DNA of 8,623 nucleotides from CAZTLI01 sp964614375 (GTDB lineage Bacteria > Chloroflexota > Anaerolineae > Aggregatilineales > Phototrophicaceae), in NCBI GenBank assembly GCA_964614375.1, contig CAZTLI010000223.1, positions 1-8,623 on the forward strand, written 5' to 3'. Within the stretch, counting starts at the first letter, position 1. Each line of letters begins with the position of its first letter. The position numbers and the translations under genes are program-made. The notes under the pieces are model-generated. The model was not told the DNA's origin. It ran no database searches and was given only the letters and a program-made list of their open reading frames with translations. This document shows, piece by piece, positions 1-6,478 of this stretch.

Positions 1-230
1 ATGTTCCCCGTTTTCTTATTTTCCACATGCCGTCCTGCGGAAAGCAGCTTAGTCGGTGTCGATTGGCTATCGCGAAAATCGCTGATGAAATGGACCGTGT
101 GCTGCACACTGATCGTCAGCGCATAGGTTTCGTCAATCGCTATATGGAAATCGTCCAATGTCCACGCGCCACGATAAATTGTGTGGATAATGGTTTTGTC
201 TGCATTCGCCCAGCGCACAAGAATTGGCAT
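1..230 (-). CDS. Small hypothetical protein, possibly STAS-like (partial, 3' end off window)
   Basis: An open frame starts at the ATG at 230-228 and stays open to the left edge, giving 76 N-terminal codons beginning MPILVRWANADKTIIHTIYR. The start is supported by an AAAGGAA ribosome binding site (plus-strand 240-246), 9 nt upstream, and by a promoter behind it. The alternative ATG at 240 is in another frame and stops after about 35 codons. The visible part alternates short beta-like stretches (residues 2-6, 13-18) with a helix-like segment (about 23-35), followed by a predicted strand-turn with an Asp-Phe-Arg-Asp motif near 50-53. This pattern recalls short SpoIIAA/STAS-like proteins found in Chloroflexota, but I do not see a diagnostic motif. 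Function is unknown; that it is a gene is well supported. Confidence 0.7.
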   Translation of the reverse strand, partial: MPILVRWANADKTIIHTIYRGAWTLDDFHIAIDETYALTISVQHTVHFISDFRDSQSTPTKLLSAGRHVENKKTGN

Positions 231-259
231 ATATTACCATTCCTTTACTTTGTGTAATA

Positions 260-289
260 TTTATAGTATAGCGTCTTTTCCAATGTGAA
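260..289 (-). promoter_or_regulatory. Sigma70-type promoter of the partial gene at 1-230
   Basis: On the minus strand TTCACA (plus 284-289, five of six consensus bases) is followed after an 18-bp spacer by TATAAA (plus 260-265, five of six). An overlapping TATACT lies directly upstream of the -10. The predicted transcript would start near 253 and have a short leader of about 23 nt containing the AAAGGAA ribosome binding site. This separates the gene from thpR upstream, so the two are probably transcribed independently, although read-through from thpR is possible. Confidence 0.6.
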
Positions 290-335
290 ATCCGAAAAAA
301 TGGTAAAAAATGGCACGGACGAAATGGCGGATGGT

Positions 336-887
336 TCAGGTTTCTCGCTGTTTGAGGGGATAGACGGCCTCGATCTTGTGGCGTGCGCCAGCGGGCGAGA
401 GGATGCTGGAATAGAGGGCGAAACGGTCTACCAGCATCGCTTTCGTGACGAAGCCCTCATTGGTATCATAATAGCGCCCGATGAGGTTATGTGACGGCGG
501 CTGCTTGAAGCGGGCAATCGTCACATGCGGGGAATAGCGGCGGCCTTCGGCTTCTATGCCCGCAGCTACCACCGCTGCCTCGACCTGTTTCTGCAACTCC
601 ATCAGCGGCGGGCAGTCATCGACCTGTGCCGATAAAATGCGCGGTTTGCCCTTCGGCGGAAAATGCCCTAAATCGCGCAGCCGCATGGCAAACGACCCGG
701 CCTGAATCTCGCTCAAGGCCATATCGACAGCGGTCATCGTTTTAGGCGACACATCCCCAATGAAGCGCAGCGTCAAATGCAGTTGATTGCGATGTGTCCA
801 ACGCGCTTCGGGCATCCCCAGTTGCAACTCGGCGATGTGGGCTTTGATTTCGGCATTCATGTCTATGGCGACAAATAAACGGGGCAT
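336..887 (-). CDS. thpR: RNA 2',3'-cyclic phosphodiesterase ThpR (2H family)
   Basis: This 183-residue protein is a member of the 2H phosphoesterase superfamily, which hydrolyses 2',3'-cyclic phosphate ends of RNA to 2'-phosphate and historically was called 2'-5' RNA ligase. It acts in the cytoplasm. The N-terminus MPRLFVAIDM is the conserved first strand of the family and fixes the ATG start although the ribosome binding site is weak (AGAGAC). The two catalytic HxTx motifs are both present: HLTL at residues 37-40 and HVTI at 121-124, each followed by an R-F pair (RF, ARF) as usual. Length is normal for the family. Downstream, T-runs of six around plus 293-311 on the coding sense could aid termination, but I find no stable hairpin. 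No neighbour suggests a specific pathway. Confidence 0.93.
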   Translation of the reverse strand: MPRLFVAIDMNAEIKAHIAELQLGMPEARWTHRNQLHLTLRFIGDVSPKTMTAVDMALSEIQAGSFAMRLRDLGHFPPKGKPRILSAQVDDCPPLMELQKQVEAAVVAAGIEAEGRRYSPHVTIARFKQPPSHNLIGRYYDTNEGFVTKAMLVDRFALYSSILSPAGARHKIEAVYPLKQRET

Positions 888-1031
888 GACGGTTTGTCTC
901 TGTTACGTTTGATGGGCATCATCTTTATGCCATTGTGATCCGGGGTCGTGCGATGTGGTTGAAAGCCTATGAAAATGCGCCAAAAACACACAGGGACGAC
1001 CTGCTTAATATAACCGTTTTAACGAATTGGT

Positions 1032-1045
1032 GCTATAGGAATAGC
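1032..1045 (+). repeat. Small perfect hairpin GCTAT-AGGA-ATAGC
   Basis: Five-base-pair perfect stem with a four-base loop, nested inside a weaker outer pairing of AACCG (1012-1016) with CGGTT (1045-1049). If transcription of the ABC operon starts upstream of here, at the TATAAC near 1009 for example, the hairpin would sit in the mRNA leader; otherwise it may be an operator-like inverted repeat. Function unknown. Confidence 0.35.
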
Positions 1046-1119
1046 GGTTGTGAACCTTTTGGGAGGGCGCGCGGTGATTCCAACGAAATTTTGCGAAAGA
1101 AAGAGATTTTTGTTAAATT

Positions 1120-1138
1120 CTTAACGTGGGCTTAACAC
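1120..1138 (+). promoter_or_regulatory. Pho-box-like TTAAC direct repeat upstream of the ABC operon
   Basis: Two direct copies, CTTAACGT (1120-1127) and CTTAACAC (1131-1138), are separated by GGG, giving an exact 11-bp period. A third, off-register GTTAAA lies at 1112-1117. The 11-bp spacing of two half-sites on one face of the helix is typical of OmpR/PhoB-family response regulators. The pattern PyTTAAPyPy repeated with 3-bp gaps is that described for the cyanobacterial Pho box, and TTAACA with 5-bp gaps for Bacillus PhoP. The box is 41 bp upstream of the binding-protein start, a normal activator position. That a PhoB-type regulator binds here is inference; one promoter with two good repeats could arise by chance. 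Confidence 0.4.
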
Positions 1139-1178
1139 GATACGCCCATCTTTCAAAAATCAATCAGGAGCACATCTC

Positions 1179-2261
1179 ATGAAAAAATGGCTGTTGTTTG
1201 CTGCTTTAATGTTGATTCTGTCTGTGGCGCCTGTTGTGGCACAAGAGGATATGACACTCACCCTCCTGTGTACGCCACAGGAAGATTGGTGCATCGCCAT
1301 GACGCAGGCCTTCGAAGAAGAAACGGGCATCGCCACGTCATACGTGCGGATGTCGTCGGGTGAATCACTGGCGCGCGTGCGTGCGACAGCCGATAATCCC
1401 GAATTTTCGGTCTGGTGGGGCGGCCCGGCGGATGCGTTCATCGCCGCGACCGAAGAAGGCTTGCTCGACCAGTATGAATCGCCCAATGCGGAACTCATCC
1501 CCGAAGACCTGCGTGACCCGGATAGTTATTGGACGGGTGTTTATGTCGGCGCGCTGGGCTTCTGCTCTAATGTTGAGATTCTGGAAGAATTGGGCCTCGA
1601 ACCGCCCACATCGTGGGACGCGCTGCTTGACCCGGCTTTGACTGGCAATGTGGCGATGGCACATCCCGCGACATCGGGCACGGCCTTCACCGCCTTCTGG
1701 ACGAACATCACCCTCGCAGCAGATCGTCTGGAAGCCGAAGAAGAAGGCACGGGTTATGATGAAGAAGGCTTCCCAACAGAGGCCGCAATTGACCTCGGCT
1801 TTGAATATTTCGACGCGCTCAACAACAATATCCTGCAATATACGCGCTCTGGTTCTGCGCCGGGCACGATGGCGGGGAATGGGGAAATCGGCGTTGCCAT
1901 CATCTTCTCGCATGATTGTGTGAAACTTCAGGTCGAGGGCTATGAGGGCATTCTGGTCAATACCTTCCCCGAAGAAGGCACGGGTTATGAAATCGGTGGG
2001 ATGGCCATCATCGCCAATGGCCCAGAACCCGATACCGCGCGGATATGGTATGATTGGGCACTGACTGCCGATGCACAATCCATCGGCGCGACCGTCAACT
2101 CGCTTCAGATTCCGACCAATCCCGAAACACCGCTGCCCGAACTGGCGGTTGACCTGAGCCAGGTGAATCTGGTGGATTATAACTTCGTGGCTGCGGGTAT
2201 GAATCGCACAGCGATGGCGGAACGTTTTGATGAGGAAATCGCGCCTGAACCTGCTGAATAA
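1179..2261 (+). CDS. ABC transporter substrate-binding protein, Fbp/AfuA-like
   Basis: A 360-residue extracellular solute-binding protein, the capture subunit of the importer encoded with the next two genes. The start is fixed by AGGAG at 1166-1170, 8 nt before the ATG. Residues 1-21 form a type I signal peptide (Lys-Lys, hydrophobic core, cleavage probably after VVA-21 before QED); there is no lipobox cysteine. The motifs SSGESLARVRA (59-69), VWWGGPADAF (78-87), an ATSGTAFTAF stretch (164-173) and the AIIFSHD region (240-246) are those of the iron(III)/AfuA-type cluster. Classical FbpA proteins bind iron with two adjacent tyrosines; no Tyr-Tyr pair occurs here, so iron may not be the ligand. 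AfuA homologues are known to bind sugar phosphates. Four cysteines (31, 38, 129, 247) could form disulfides. The family call is firm, the substrate is not. Confidence 0.88.
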   Translation: MKKWLLFAALMLILSVAPVVAQEDMTLTLLCTPQEDWCIAMTQAFEEETGIATSYVRMSSGESLARVRATADNPEFSVWWGGPADAFIAATEEGLLDQYESPNAELIPEDLRDPDSYWTGVYVGALGFCSNVEILEELGLEPPTSWDALLDPALTGNVAMAHPATSGTAFTAFWTNITLAADRLEAEEEGTGYDEEGFPTEAAIDLGFEYFDALNNNILQYTRSGSAPGTMAGNGEIGVAIIFSHDCVKLQVEGYEGILVNTFPEEGTGYEIGGMAIIANGPEPDTARIWYDWALTADAQSIGATVNSLQIPTNPETPLPELAVDLSQVNLVDYNFVAAGMNRTAMAERFDEEIAPEPAE

Positions 2262-2295
2262 GTGGCGCGCAGGCTGTATCGTGTTGTAAAACCGT

Positions 2296-2327
2296 GCCAA
2301 CCCCCGTTGCAATTGAGGCGGGGGTGC
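2296..2327 (+). terminator. Intercistronic hairpin between binding protein and permease genes
   Basis: ACCCCCG (2300-2306) pairs perfectly with CGGGGGT (2319-2325) across a 12-nt loop, and an outer GC/GC pair (2296-2297 with 2326-2327) extends it past a two-base bulge. No T-run follows, so it is unlikely to be a full terminator. Hairpins here usually stabilise the 3' end of the binding-protein mRNA or partly stop transcription so that more binding protein than permease is made. A TATACT hexamer at 2333-2338 just downstream could be an internal -10 but has no matching -35. Confidence 0.5.
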
Positions 2328-2341
2328 ATTGTTATACTCAC

Positions 2342-2347
2342 AGGAAG
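2342..2347 (+). promoter_or_regulatory. Ribosome binding site selecting a TTG start for the permease
   Basis: AGGAAG is followed after 6 nt (ACGCCC) by TTG at 2354-2356. The frame is also open upstream to a GTG at 2294, but that GTG has no ribosome binding site, lies within the intercistronic hairpin region and would add 20 residues unlike a permease N-terminus. The TTG is therefore the better start. Confidence 0.7.
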
Positions 2348-2353
2348 ACGCCC

Positions 2354-4102
2354 TTGACAACCTTACGCAACAAAACAACCAACGAATTCCGCCGGATACT
2401 CCAGGACCCCATTCTCGCCATTGGTCTGGCATTGGTCACGCTGTTTGTGGCGATTGCCATTCTCCTGCCGATTCTAGCGATGGTCGGCGAAAGCGCCTCG
2501 CCCGAAGGCAGTGAACGTTTCGGCAATTACATCGGTGGCAGCACTTACCAGACGATTTTCACCAATACGCTGGTGATGGGGGTGACTGTCGCGACGGTTG
2601 GCACGGCATTGGGTTTCCTATTCGCGTTTGTGCAGGTGAAATTGCGCGTACCCTTTAAACGCTTCATGCACCTGATGGCAATCGTGCCCATTATTTCGCC
2701 ACCATTTGCCGTTGCCAGCGCGGTCATTCTGCTCTTTGGGCGCAACGGCATCATCTCCCGGCAGGTGTTTGGTGTGCGGTACGACATCTACGGTCTGGAT
2801 GGTCTGACGCTCGTACTCGCCATCTCCTATTTCACGATTGCCTATCTCAACCTCAAAGGCATGATGGAAGCGCTCGACCCGGCGTTAGAAGAAGCCGCGA
2901 CCAATCTTGGCGCGAGTAAATGGCGCATCTTCCGAACAGTCACCGTGCCCATGCTTGCCCCGGGCCTTGCCGCCTCGTTTTTACTGCTCTTTGTCGAATC
3001 AATCGCCGATCTGGGCAACCCGCTGGTGCTGGGCGGCAATTATGAGGTGCTGGCGACCCGCATTTATGTATCGGTCATTGGCCTTTATGATACCACGGGC
3101 GCGGCAGTCCTATCGGTCATTTTACTGCTGCCCTCATTGACGGTATTTGTCATTCAACGCTATTGGGTGAGTCGTAAATCGGTCATTTCGGTCACCGGCA
3201 AGCCCTCTGGCGTACCGCAGCAGATTACAAACCCGGTGGTGAAATGGGGGCTGTTCACCGTTGCGATGGCAATTTCGCTGCTGATTGTCCTCATTTATGG
3301 GACAATCGTGGTTGGTTCACTCACCCGCGTTTTTGGCGTGAATAATACCTTGACACTCGAACATTTTGATTATGTCATTCACGGCATCGGGTCGGAAGCG
3401 ATGACCGATACCACGCTGCTGTCCGCCCTGGCGACGCCGATTGCGGGATTTATCGGCATTCTCATCGCGTTTCTGGTAGTGCGAAAGCAGTTTTTAGGGA
3501 GGGGCGCGCTCGATTTCGGGGCCATGATGGGCATCGCGATTCCCGGCACGGTGCTGGGCATCGGTTATCTACTGGTCTTTAACAATCCAATCAACATTAC
3601 GCTGCCCTTCATGAATGGTGACGAGCCATTTGCCATTACGTTGATTCCCAAGCTGGTCGGCGGACGGGCGGTCTTCGGCGGCGCAGTGGCGATCGTTCTG
3701 GTCTTTATCGTGCGTAGTGTCCCGGCGGCGCTGCGTTCTGGTGTGGCCGCCTTGAGCCAAATCGACCCGGCTATTGAAGAGGCATCAATCAGTCTCGGCG
3801 CGGACAATCTGACGACCTTTCGCCGGGTGACTGTGCCGCTGATTCGCCCGGCCTTTCTCTCCGGGCTTATTTATGCCTTTGCCCGTTCGATGACCACAAT
3901 TTCCGCCATTGTCTTTTTGACGACGCCCCAAACCCGCATCATGACTCACCAGATATTGAACGAAGTCGAAAATGGACGCTTTGGCAATGCCTTCGCCTAT
4001 TGTGTGATATTGATTTCGATTGTGTTGGCGGCTATTGGCATTCTCTATATCACAGTCGGTTCAACCACGGGTGCAGAACGCACACTGGAAGGAGGCGCAT
4101 AA
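2354..4102 (+). CDS. ABC transporter permease, fused two-domain (FbpB/AfuB type)
   Basis: From the TTG start this is a 582-residue inner-membrane protein that forms the whole channel of the importer, with two homologous permease halves fused in one chain as in FbpB and ThiP. A first membrane segment lies near residues 21-44; the first half spans roughly 68-270 and the second begins with a long hydrophobic segment near 297-321 and runs to about 570. Each half carries an EAA loop that docks on the ATPase: EEAATNLGASKW...TVP at about 179-199 and EEASISLGADNL...TVP at about 475-495, both with the conserved Gly and Pro. Length is close to the 500-600 typical of the fused type. The gene abuts the ATPase gene with no gap, so translation is probably coupled. 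Confidence 0.93.
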   Translation: MTTLRNKTTNEFRRILQDPILAIGLALVTLFVAIAILLPILAMVGESASPEGSERFGNYIGGSTYQTIFTNTLVMGVTVATVGTALGFLFAFVQVKLRVPFKRFMHLMAIVPIISPPFAVASAVILLFGRNGIISRQVFGVRYDIYGLDGLTLVLAISYFTIAYLNLKGMMEALDPALEEAATNLGASKWRIFRTVTVPMLAPGLAASFLLLFVESIADLGNPLVLGGNYEVLATRIYVSVIGLYDTTGAAVLSVILLLPSLTVFVIQRYWVSRKSVISVTGKPSGVPQQITNPVVKWGLFTVAMAISLLIVLIYGTIVVGSLTRVFGVNNTLTLEHFDYVIHGIGSEAMTDTTLLSALATPIAGFIGILIAFLVVRKQFLGRGALDFGAMMGIAIPGTVLGIGYLLVFNNPINITLPFMNGDEPFAITLIPKLVGGRAVFGGAVAIVLVFIVRSVPAALRSGVAALSQIDPAIEEASISLGADNLTTFRRVTVPLIRPAFLSGLIYAFARSMTTISAIVFLTTPQTRIMTHQILNEVENGRFGNAFAYCVILISIVLAAIGILYITVGSTTGAERTLEGGA

Positions 4103-5206
4103 ATGACAATGACCCACCCACCTGTCACGGGCACACTGGCATTGCAGCACATCTCAAAAACCTTCCCACAGCGCGATAAGAAAGGCGATGTGCGGGCTGT
4201 TGATGATGTATCCTTGACGATTGATCGTGGCGAATTTGTGACCTTGTTGGGGCCAAGTGGTTGTGGCAAAACCACGACTCTGCGTCTTATCGCAGGCTTT
4301 GAAACGCCGACAGCAGGTACAATCATCCTCGACGATAAGGACATCACGCAGCAAGCGCCCAACAAACGCGATATGGCGATGGTGTTTCAGAGTTATGCCC
4401 TGTTCCCGCACATGAGTGTCTATGACAACATCGCCTATGGTTTGCAAGTCCGCAAGCTCGCGCGCGCGGCAATTATGCAGCAGGTCAACGCCGTCCTCGA
4501 ACAAGTCGGCCTGTCTGGATTAGCACAACGCCGCCCGAACGAACTATCCGGCGGTCAGCAGCAGCGGGTTGCGCTGGCGCGATCCCTGGTCATGGAGCCG
4601 CGTGTGCTGCTGTTTGACGAACCCCTCTCCAATCTCGATGCCAAACTGCGCGTGCAGATGCGTGGCGAAATCCACGCCTTGCAGCGCCGCCTCAATATCA
4701 CCAGTGTCTATGTCACACACGATCAAGTCGAAGCGATGGCCCTATCGGACCGGATTGTGGTGATGAACAGCGGCAAAATCGAGCAAATGGGCACGCCGCC
4801 CGAAATCTATCGCACGCCGCGCACACGCTTTGTCGCCGATTTTATCGGACGCGCCAATTTTGTCCCGACAGAGGCCGAAGCGGTCAATGGCGACAATGTT
4901 CAGGTGACATTATTCGGACACACGCTTGAACGTCCTATGGCGGAGACGCCCGCCGTCGGCGATGAACTGATTGCCGTCGTGCGCCCCGAAGGGTTAACGC
5001 TGCGCGATGACCCGGACTTGATGCAGGTCGAAGTGTTGCAGGCGATGTATCTGGGGTCGGAAATTGAATATGTCGTGTCCTACAATGGGCAAGCGCTCAT
5101 CGTTCTGGAAACAGACCCGCTTTATGAGTCCATATTCGCCACCGGGCAGCAGGTCGGCATTGCCTATACGCCGGAAACGATACACCTTTTGCCTTATGGC
5201 AGTTAA
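4103..5206 (+). CDS. ABC transporter ATP-binding protein (FbpC/AfuC, CUT1-like with TOBE domain)
   Basis: A 367-residue cytoplasmic ATPase that powers the importer. Start at the ATG directly after the permease stop, with AAGGAGG at 4089-4095 seven nt upstream; a second ATG at 4109 is a less likely alternative. All nucleotide-binding motifs are intact: Walker A GPSGCGKT (50-57), Q-loop glutamine 96, signature LSGGQ (148-152), Walker B LLFDE (169-173), D-loop SNLD (176-179) and switch histidine 206. A C-terminal TOBE-type region from about 250 contains the VRPEGLTL strand typical of the iron, spermidine/putrescine and sugar ATPases. The conserved ATPase cannot by itself reveal the substrate; the assignment to this operon rests on its position. 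Confidence 0.95.
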   Translation: MTMTHPPVTGTLALQHISKTFPQRDKKGDVRAVDDVSLTIDRGEFVTLLGPSGCGKTTTLRLIAGFETPTAGTIILDDKDITQQAPNKRDMAMVFQSYALFPHMSVYDNIAYGLQVRKLARAAIMQQVNAVLEQVGLSGLAQRRPNELSGGQQQRVALARSLVMEPRVLLFDEPLSNLDAKLRVQMRGEIHALQRRLNITSVYVTHDQVEAMALSDRIVVMNSGKIEQMGTPPEIYRTPRTRFVADFIGRANFVPTEAEAVNGDNVQVTLFGHTLERPMAETPAVGDELIAVVRPEGLTLRDDPDLMQVEVLQAMYLGSEIEYVVSYNGQALIVLETDPLYESIFATGQQVGIAYTPETIHLLPYGS

Positions 5207-5220
5207 GCCAACGAATCCAA

Positions 5221-5250
5221 ACGGCTGCCCATGCAGACAGCCGTCGTTTA
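5221..5250. terminator. Hairpin terminator between convergent ABC operon and BMP gene
   Basis: ACGGCTG (5221-5227) pairs with CAGCCGT (5238-5244) over a 10-nt loop, followed on the plus strand by CGTTTATT. On the minus strand the same stem is followed by TTTGGATTCGTT. It lies in the 67-bp gap between the stop of the ATPase gene and the stop of the convergent BMP gene and probably serves both directions, better for the plus strand. Confidence 0.65.
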
Positions 5251-5273
5251 TTCAGCGAGATTGCGTGAGGTGA

Positions 5274-6374
5274 TTAAGGCGCGGAGGGTGCGGCGGCGGT
5301 CGCTTCCTCGATGAGTTCGCCTGTCTGGAAGTCCACACCGGTTTCCAGTGTGCCATCGCGCAAACCGTCCATGACCTCGCGCATTACCACAGTGAGTTCA
5401 TCATCGCCCGTTAAATCGGGGAGGCCATCCTCATCACAGGGGACGCCAATCTCGGCGTCGTGACGGCAGGCAAAGCTAATCCCTTCATTTTCAACCGTTA
5501 ACACGTACAGGCTGTCTTCGGGGAAGCCTTCGCCAGTGACCACGCGCTCAATCAAGTCATAGACCCCGTTATCGACCCGTTTGATAGAACTGCTGATGAG
5601 AAATTCCGCGCCGGGTGATTCGCCGCCGCCAAATGTGGTGAAATATTCGTCCTGATCGACCCCAATCACCCATACCTCCTGCTGTGCGCCCAGGGTAATC
5701 CCACCAGAGCCAGTTGGCCCGCCCGCGCCAAAAATCACGTCTGCGCCTTCACCAATGAATTGGGCAGCCGCGCTCGCGCCTCTGTCTGGCGCTTGAAAAT
5801 CGTCGATATAGACGCCGAGTACGGTGATGTCTGGATTGACATACCGCGCGCCCTGTTCATAACCATTGCGGAAGCGCACCACAGGCGGAATGTCAATCCC
5901 ATAGACTCCGGCGATGATGCCACTTTCGGTCACCGATGCCGCCAATACCCCGACCAAAAATCCGGCCTGATCTTCACGGAATTGCAGGCCAACGACATTC
6001 GGCAGTGGTGCTTCGACAAATTGATCGACGCCGATGAAGTAGACATCGGGATTATCCAGCGCAGCTTCATAGGTGGCGTCTGCCAAAGAAAACCCAACCG
6101 TGATGATGATGTCGAAACCATCGCGCAAGCACGTAGCGATATTCGCAGCATAATCGACTTCTGTCTGAGTCTCGATGAACGACGATTCGAGATCAAAATC
6201 GTCCGCAGCGCGTATCATCCCCTCATAGGCCGATTGATTGAAGGTGGCGTCGTTGATGCGTCCAATATCGGTAATCAGACAGACCGTTTCGACGGTTTCT
6301 TGCGCGGTAACACCTGTAAAACTCAGCGCCAGTAGAGCCAATAATATGGTATACAACCCAAATCTTGTCTTCAC
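5274..6374 (-). CDS. BMP-family (PnrA/Med-like) ABC substrate-binding protein
   Basis: A 366-residue secreted binding protein of the basic membrane protein family, whose characterised members bind nucleosides (TmpC/PnrA). It starts at GTG 6374-6372 with AAGGAG at plus 6382-6387, 7 nt upstream. Residues 1-24 or so are a signal peptide cleaved near VTA-Q25; unlike PnrA there is no lipobox cysteine. Family marks are the first-domain DIGRINDATFNQSAYEG (36-52, with the FN pair that stacks on the base), the IGVDQ repeats at 114-118 and 237-241, FGAGGPTGSG (215-224) and SSIKRVDNGVYDLI (262-275). Cysteines 32/82 and 303/313 may form disulfides. The Asp-rich tail, from about 314, and Ala-rich C-terminus are lineage-specific. 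No BMP-type permease or ATPase is in the window, so its partners must be elsewhere. No clear promoter; a TATATA lies at about 6470-6475. Confidence 0.9.
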   Translation of the reverse strand: MKTRFGLYTILLALLALSFTGVTAQETVETVCLITDIGRINDATFNQSAYEGMIRAADDFDLESSFIETQTEVDYAANIATCLRDGFDIIITVGFSLADATYEAALDNPDVYFIGVDQFVEAPLPNVVGLQFREDQAGFLVGVLAASVTESGIIAGVYGIDIPPVVRFRNGYEQGARYVNPDITVLGVYIDDFQAPDRGASAAAQFIGEGADVIFGAGGPTGSGGITLGAQQEVWVIGVDQDEYFTTFGGGESPGAEFLISSSIKRVDNGVYDLIERVVTGEGFPEDSLYVLTVENEGISFACRHDAEIGVPCDEDGLPDLTGDDELTVVMREVMDGLRDGTLETGVDFQTGELIEEATAAAPSAP

Positions 6375-6478
6375 AGATTTGCTCCTTCTTGTGGGCTAAA
6401 TGTGTATTCAACGAGAGGATAACACGCCCCTGACTTTGCTTAACAGACCGGCGCGTCTCCACGCATAGCTTATATACG

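Larger units (their letters stand above)
888..1178. other. Divergent intergenic region between thpR and the ABC operon
   Basis: These 291 bp contain no convincing gene; an open frame of 66 codons at 935-1135 has no ribosome binding site and no recognisable product. Contents seen: a small inverted repeat GGCAT/ATGCC at 915-919 and 927-931; an inverted repeat CAGG/CCTG at 991-1003; a TATAAC hexamer at 1009-1014 that could be a -10 but lacks a matching -35; a perfect hairpin GCTAT-AGGA-ATAGC at 1032-1045; and the TTAAC direct repeat at 1120-1138. The AGGAG ribosome binding site of the binding protein lies at 1166-1170. No clear sigma70 -35/-10 pair is visible for the operon, which would fit an activator-dependent promoter. 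Confidence 0.6.

Noticed and set aside
935..1135. A 66-codon plus-strand open frame between thpR and the ABC operon
   Set aside because: No ribosome binding site, no recognisable sequence, and it runs across the putative regulatory repeat.
2333..2338. TATACT as an internal promoter -10 for the permease
   Set aside because: No -35 at 16-18 bp: the nearest TTG-containing hexamers are spaced 14 and 20 bp away.
1365..2432. A 355-codon open frame on the minus strand opposite the binding-protein gene
   Set aside because: It is entirely antisense to a gene with a signal peptide, ribosome binding site and family motifs. Its sequence is Arg/Cys/Ile-rich with no recognisable domain, as expected from a shadow frame created by the codon bias of the true gene.
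5760..6335. A 191-codon plus-strand open frame inside the BMP gene
   Set aside because: It lies antisense to a convincing BMP-family gene, has no ribosome binding site and shows no domain features.
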